Part shown: piece by piece, positions 58,874 through 60,722 of the stretch
Position numbering within the stretch: the first letter of the stretch is position 1
Layout of the letters: every line of letters starts with the position of its first letter
Source: a bacterium CG_4_9_14_3_um_filter_65_15
GTDB lineage: Bacteria; Krumholzibacteriota; Krumholzibacteriia; LZORAL124-64-63
NCBI GenBank assembly: GCA_002790835.1
Contig: PFVX01000037.1
Span: 1 to 60,722 of the forward strand
DNA: 60,722 nucleotides
Reading direction: 5' to 3'
The notes under the pieces: generated by a model
Seen by the model: the letters and a program-made list of their open reading frames with translations, nothing else
Told to the model about the DNA's origin: nothing
Databases searched by the model: none
Made by a program: the position numbers and the translations under genes

Positions 58874-60610
58874 ATGCCGATACTCAAAATCAAGATCCCT
58901 TCTCGTTGGGGGGCAACAAGTTCCCTGGCCGTCGCAACCCTGTGCTGTTTCCTGGCAGGCTGCGCCGCCATCCACCATGTGCCGGCAGAATCCGCCATCG
59001 CCACGTCCCCCCAGGCCGATCCGGAGTCGGTCCGGACCGAGGCTGACAGCTTGCAATACCAGGAGCAATCCGAATTCTTCGGGGTTGATCCCGGGTTTCC
59101 TGAAGAAACTCGACTTTCGCCATTAGCGCAAACGGATTACGACTCCTTGAACCAGGTGTTTGATGACGCCCTTGCCGCCGCAGGCGACCAGCACTGGGAG
59201 CAAACCCGTGACCACCTGTTCGCCCTGGAAGAGCAACTCCGCCTGCAGCAGGACATTCCCGACACCCTGGTTGCGCAGGCCCGCCTGAGCCTCCAGCGGC
59301 GGATCGCCCTGTTGCGCGCCATCGAAGTGGAAACCGGCGCCTTTGCCGCCGGATCGGATCCGGATCTTTTTCTCGCCCAAGGCTATCAGGAACTGGACGG
59401 CGCCTTGCCCGATTCCCTCCGGCCTGCGGTCGGGGAACCCATTCCCGGCATCATGGCCGACCTCCTGCACTGGAACAATCCCCGTGTGGAGCGTTGGATC
59501 CAGTACTTTACCGGAAACGGCCGTCGCACCTTCGCCCTTTGGCTGCAGCGCAAGCAGGAAGTGGGCGACCTGATGACTTCGATCCTCAAGGAGGAAGGGA
59601 TTCCCGAGGAATTGATCTACCTCGCCATGATCGAGAGCGGCTTCGGCGCCCGTGCCCGTTCGGAAGTCGCCGCGGTGGGGCCGTGGCAATTCATGGCCCC
59701 CACGGCCAAAGGCCTGGGCCTGCGGGTCAACTGGTGGGTCGACGAGCGCTGTGACTACGTTCAGTCCACCCGCGCCGCAGCCCGACACCTGCGAGCCCTC
59801 CACGATACCTTCGGCGACTGGTCCCTGGTTCTGGCCGCCTACAACGCGGGCCAGAACCGTGTCCTGCGCAAGATCCACCAGGGCGCCACGGACAACTACT
59901 GGGATCTGAACCTGCCGGCCCAGACCGCCGACTTCGTGCCCAAGTTCATCGCCGCCGCCCGCATCGGCGCCGCACCCGCGGACTACGGATTCACCGGGGA
60001 CTCCCCTGCATCCCCCTTGGTGTTCGACACCATCGAGGTGACCCAGCCCACGGGATTGGACCTGCTGGCCGAATGTGCGGGGGCCACCACGGGTGAATTG
60101 CGCAGCCTGAATCCCGCCCTCAAGCGGGGGGCCACACCCCCGGATCTGGGCGCATATTCCGTCCATGTGCCGGCGAGTTCGGCTGGCAAGGTGGAAAAGG
60201 CCCTGGCCAAGATTCCCGCGGAACGCAGACTCACCTGGACCCGCCACCGGGTTCAGCGCGGAGAGACCCTCGGCGGGATCGCGCAACGCTACGGGTGTTC
60301 GGTGGCGGACATCGCCAGGGTCAACCACCTGGACAACGTGCGCCTGATCCACCCGGACGACCAGCTCGTCATTCCCATGCCGGGCGATCTCGATCGTCTG
60401 GCCAGGAATCGGGCCGAGGAAAAGGGTCACTACGTGCCCCCTTCGGGACACAAACAGGTGACCTACAAGGTCCGGCCGGGCGACACCCTCAGCGGGATCG
60501 CCCACCGCCTGGGCGTCACCGTGACCCACCTGCGCAAGGTCAACAACATCCACCGCACGAGCCTGATCCACCCGGGAGACCGGCTCTTCGCCTACCGACC
60601 GACCGGATAA
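58874..60610 (+). CDS. mltD: MltD-like lytic transglycosylase lipoprotein with two LysM domains
   Basis: This enzyme cleaves peptidoglycan and holds it with LysM repeats. The lipobox FLAGC gives lipidated C30. A roughly 170-residue helical lead with no clear motif follows. The SLT domain (about 235-375) has catalytic E254 in MIESGFGARARSEVAAVGPWQFM and AAYNAGQNRVLRKI. A short MltD-type region follows. LysM1 (about 458-501, VQRGETLGGIAQRYGCS) and LysM2 (about 530-575, VRPGDTLSGIAHRLGVT) end the protein. The length of 578 aa is typical. AAAGGA lies eight bases before the ATG. It is divergent from the diguanylate cyclase and ends in a strong hairpin. Confidence 0.92.
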   Translation: MPILKIKIPSRWGATSSLAVATLCCFLAGCAAIHHVPAESAIATSPQADPESVRTEADSLQYQEQSEFFGVDPGFPEETRLSPLAQTDYDSLNQVFDDALAAAGDQHWEQTRDHLFALEEQLRLQQDIPDTLVAQARLSLQRRIALLRAIEVETGAFAAGSDPDLFLAQGYQELDGALPDSLRPAVGEPIPGIMADLLHWNNPRVERWIQYFTGNGRRTFALWLQRKQEVGDLMTSILKEEGIPEELIYLAMIESGFGARARSEVAAVGPWQFMAPTAKGLGLRVNWWVDERCDYVQSTRAAARHLRALHDTFGDWSLVLAAYNAGQNRVLRKIHQGATDNYWDLNLPAQTADFVPKFIAAARIGAAPADYGFTGDSPASPLVFDTIEVTQPTGLDLLAECAGATTGELRSLNPALKRGATPPDLGAYSVHVPASSAGKVEKALAKIPAERRLTWTRHRVQRGETLGGIAQRYGCSVADIARVNHLDNVRLIHPDDQLVIPMPGDLDRLARNRAEEKGHYVPPSGHKQVTYKVRPGDTLSGIAHRLGVTVTHLRKVNNIHRTSLIHPGDRLFAYRPTG

Positions 60611-60614
60611 GAAA

Positions 60615-60648
60615 CGGGCCGCCCGAGAGGGCGGCCCGCCTCGTGTTT
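60615..60648 (+). terminator. Terminator hairpin after mltD
   Basis: CGGGCCGCCC (60615-60624) pairs perfectly with GGGCGGCCCG (60629-60638) around a GAGA tetraloop. The T tract afterward is weak (TCGTGTTT), so termination may be incomplete or factor-aided. Confidence 0.7.
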
Positions 60649-60682
60649 GGCCTTTGACTAGAAAAATCTGATCAAATTCTTC

Positions 60683-60705
60683 AGTCGAGCATTTTCCGCT
60701 CGACT
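60683..60705. other. Second inverted repeat near the window end
   Basis: AGTCGAGC (60683-60690) and GCTCGACT (60698-60705) form an 8-bp perfect stem with a 7-nt loop (ATTTTCC) in AT-rich sequence. It could be a second terminator for mltD or a terminator for a gene beyond the edge; the window ends too soon to tell. Confidence 0.5.
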
Positions 60706-60722
60706 TTCCTTCATTTTTGTGT

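Noticed and set aside
1-60722. CRISPR arrays, toxin-antitoxin pairs or defence genes
   Set aside because: No regularly spaced direct repeats and no cas, restriction, toxin or other defence motifs were seen in any reading frame that fits as a gene.

Overview
The window reads as the chromosome of a GC-rich, Gram-negative-type bacterium. Evidence for an outer membrane is indirect but consistent: lapA/lapB homologues, several lipobox signal peptides, a SPOR-domain protein, and two lytic transglycosylases. SecA carries the long internal insertion and SEC-C tail that I associate with the Bacteroidota/Chlorobiota/Gemmatimonadota side of the tree. A secreted protease ends in a FlgD-like/T9SS-like beta-sandwich that is common in Fibrobacteres-Chlorobi-Bacteroidetes relatives and in candidate phyla near them. 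TopA ends in a lysine-rich tail. Promoters, however, look like plain sigma-70 (TTGACA, 17 nt, TAnnnT) rather than Bacteroidota type. I infer an uncultured FCB-neighbouring lineage. The exact phylum is not decidable from sequence alone.

Layout. Almost all genes lie on the minus strand, and the only plus-strand genes are tRNA-Gly, rpsT and the mltD-like gene at the right end. From left to right: tRNA-Pro(GGG), a MerR regulator, gpsA-plsY-der and a DUF512 radical-SAM protein; tRNA-Gly(CCC) with its own promoter and terminator; a small exported protein; miaA-mutL; a GAF/Rossmann signalling protein; mutS; a TPR-SPOR protein with lapB and lapA; miaB-mtaB; rpsA; a cmk-plsC fusion; aroF-hisC; rluB-scpB-scpA-trpS; xerD-uvrC. 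Then come divergent rpsT and a dapB-dapA-dapF-lipoprotein-argF operon, followed by hslU-hslV-xerC-trmFO-topA-smg, secA, a lytic transglycosylase and an M6-type protease, purH-purC, comEC, a diguanylate cyclase, and finally divergent mltD.

How the genes work together. GpsA, PlsY and the PlsC half of the fusion cover glycerol-phosphate supply and both acylations of phospholipid synthesis. MiaA and MiaB make ms2i6A37, and MtaB makes ms2t6A37. TrmFO and an RsuA-type synthase add further RNA modification. MutS and MutL form mismatch repair. ScpA and ScpB serve chromosome condensation, XerC and XerD dimer resolution, and TopA supercoiling. DapA, DapB and DapF make diaminopimelate for lysine and wall. 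Genes are packed with ATGA/GTGA or 8-nt overlaps, so translational coupling is probably widespread.

No CRISPR array, transposase, phage gene or obvious defence island was seen, and there is no gene-free stretch over 300 bases. The first 88 bases show nothing recognisable. I did not find a convincing wholly new system. The best leads are a three-part signalling protein lodged between mutS and mutL, a strong terminator 15 nt before mtaB, a lipoprotein embedded in the arginine/lysine operon, the cmk-plsC fusion, an altered MutL nuclease motif, and a G11 tract in a transglycosylase gene.
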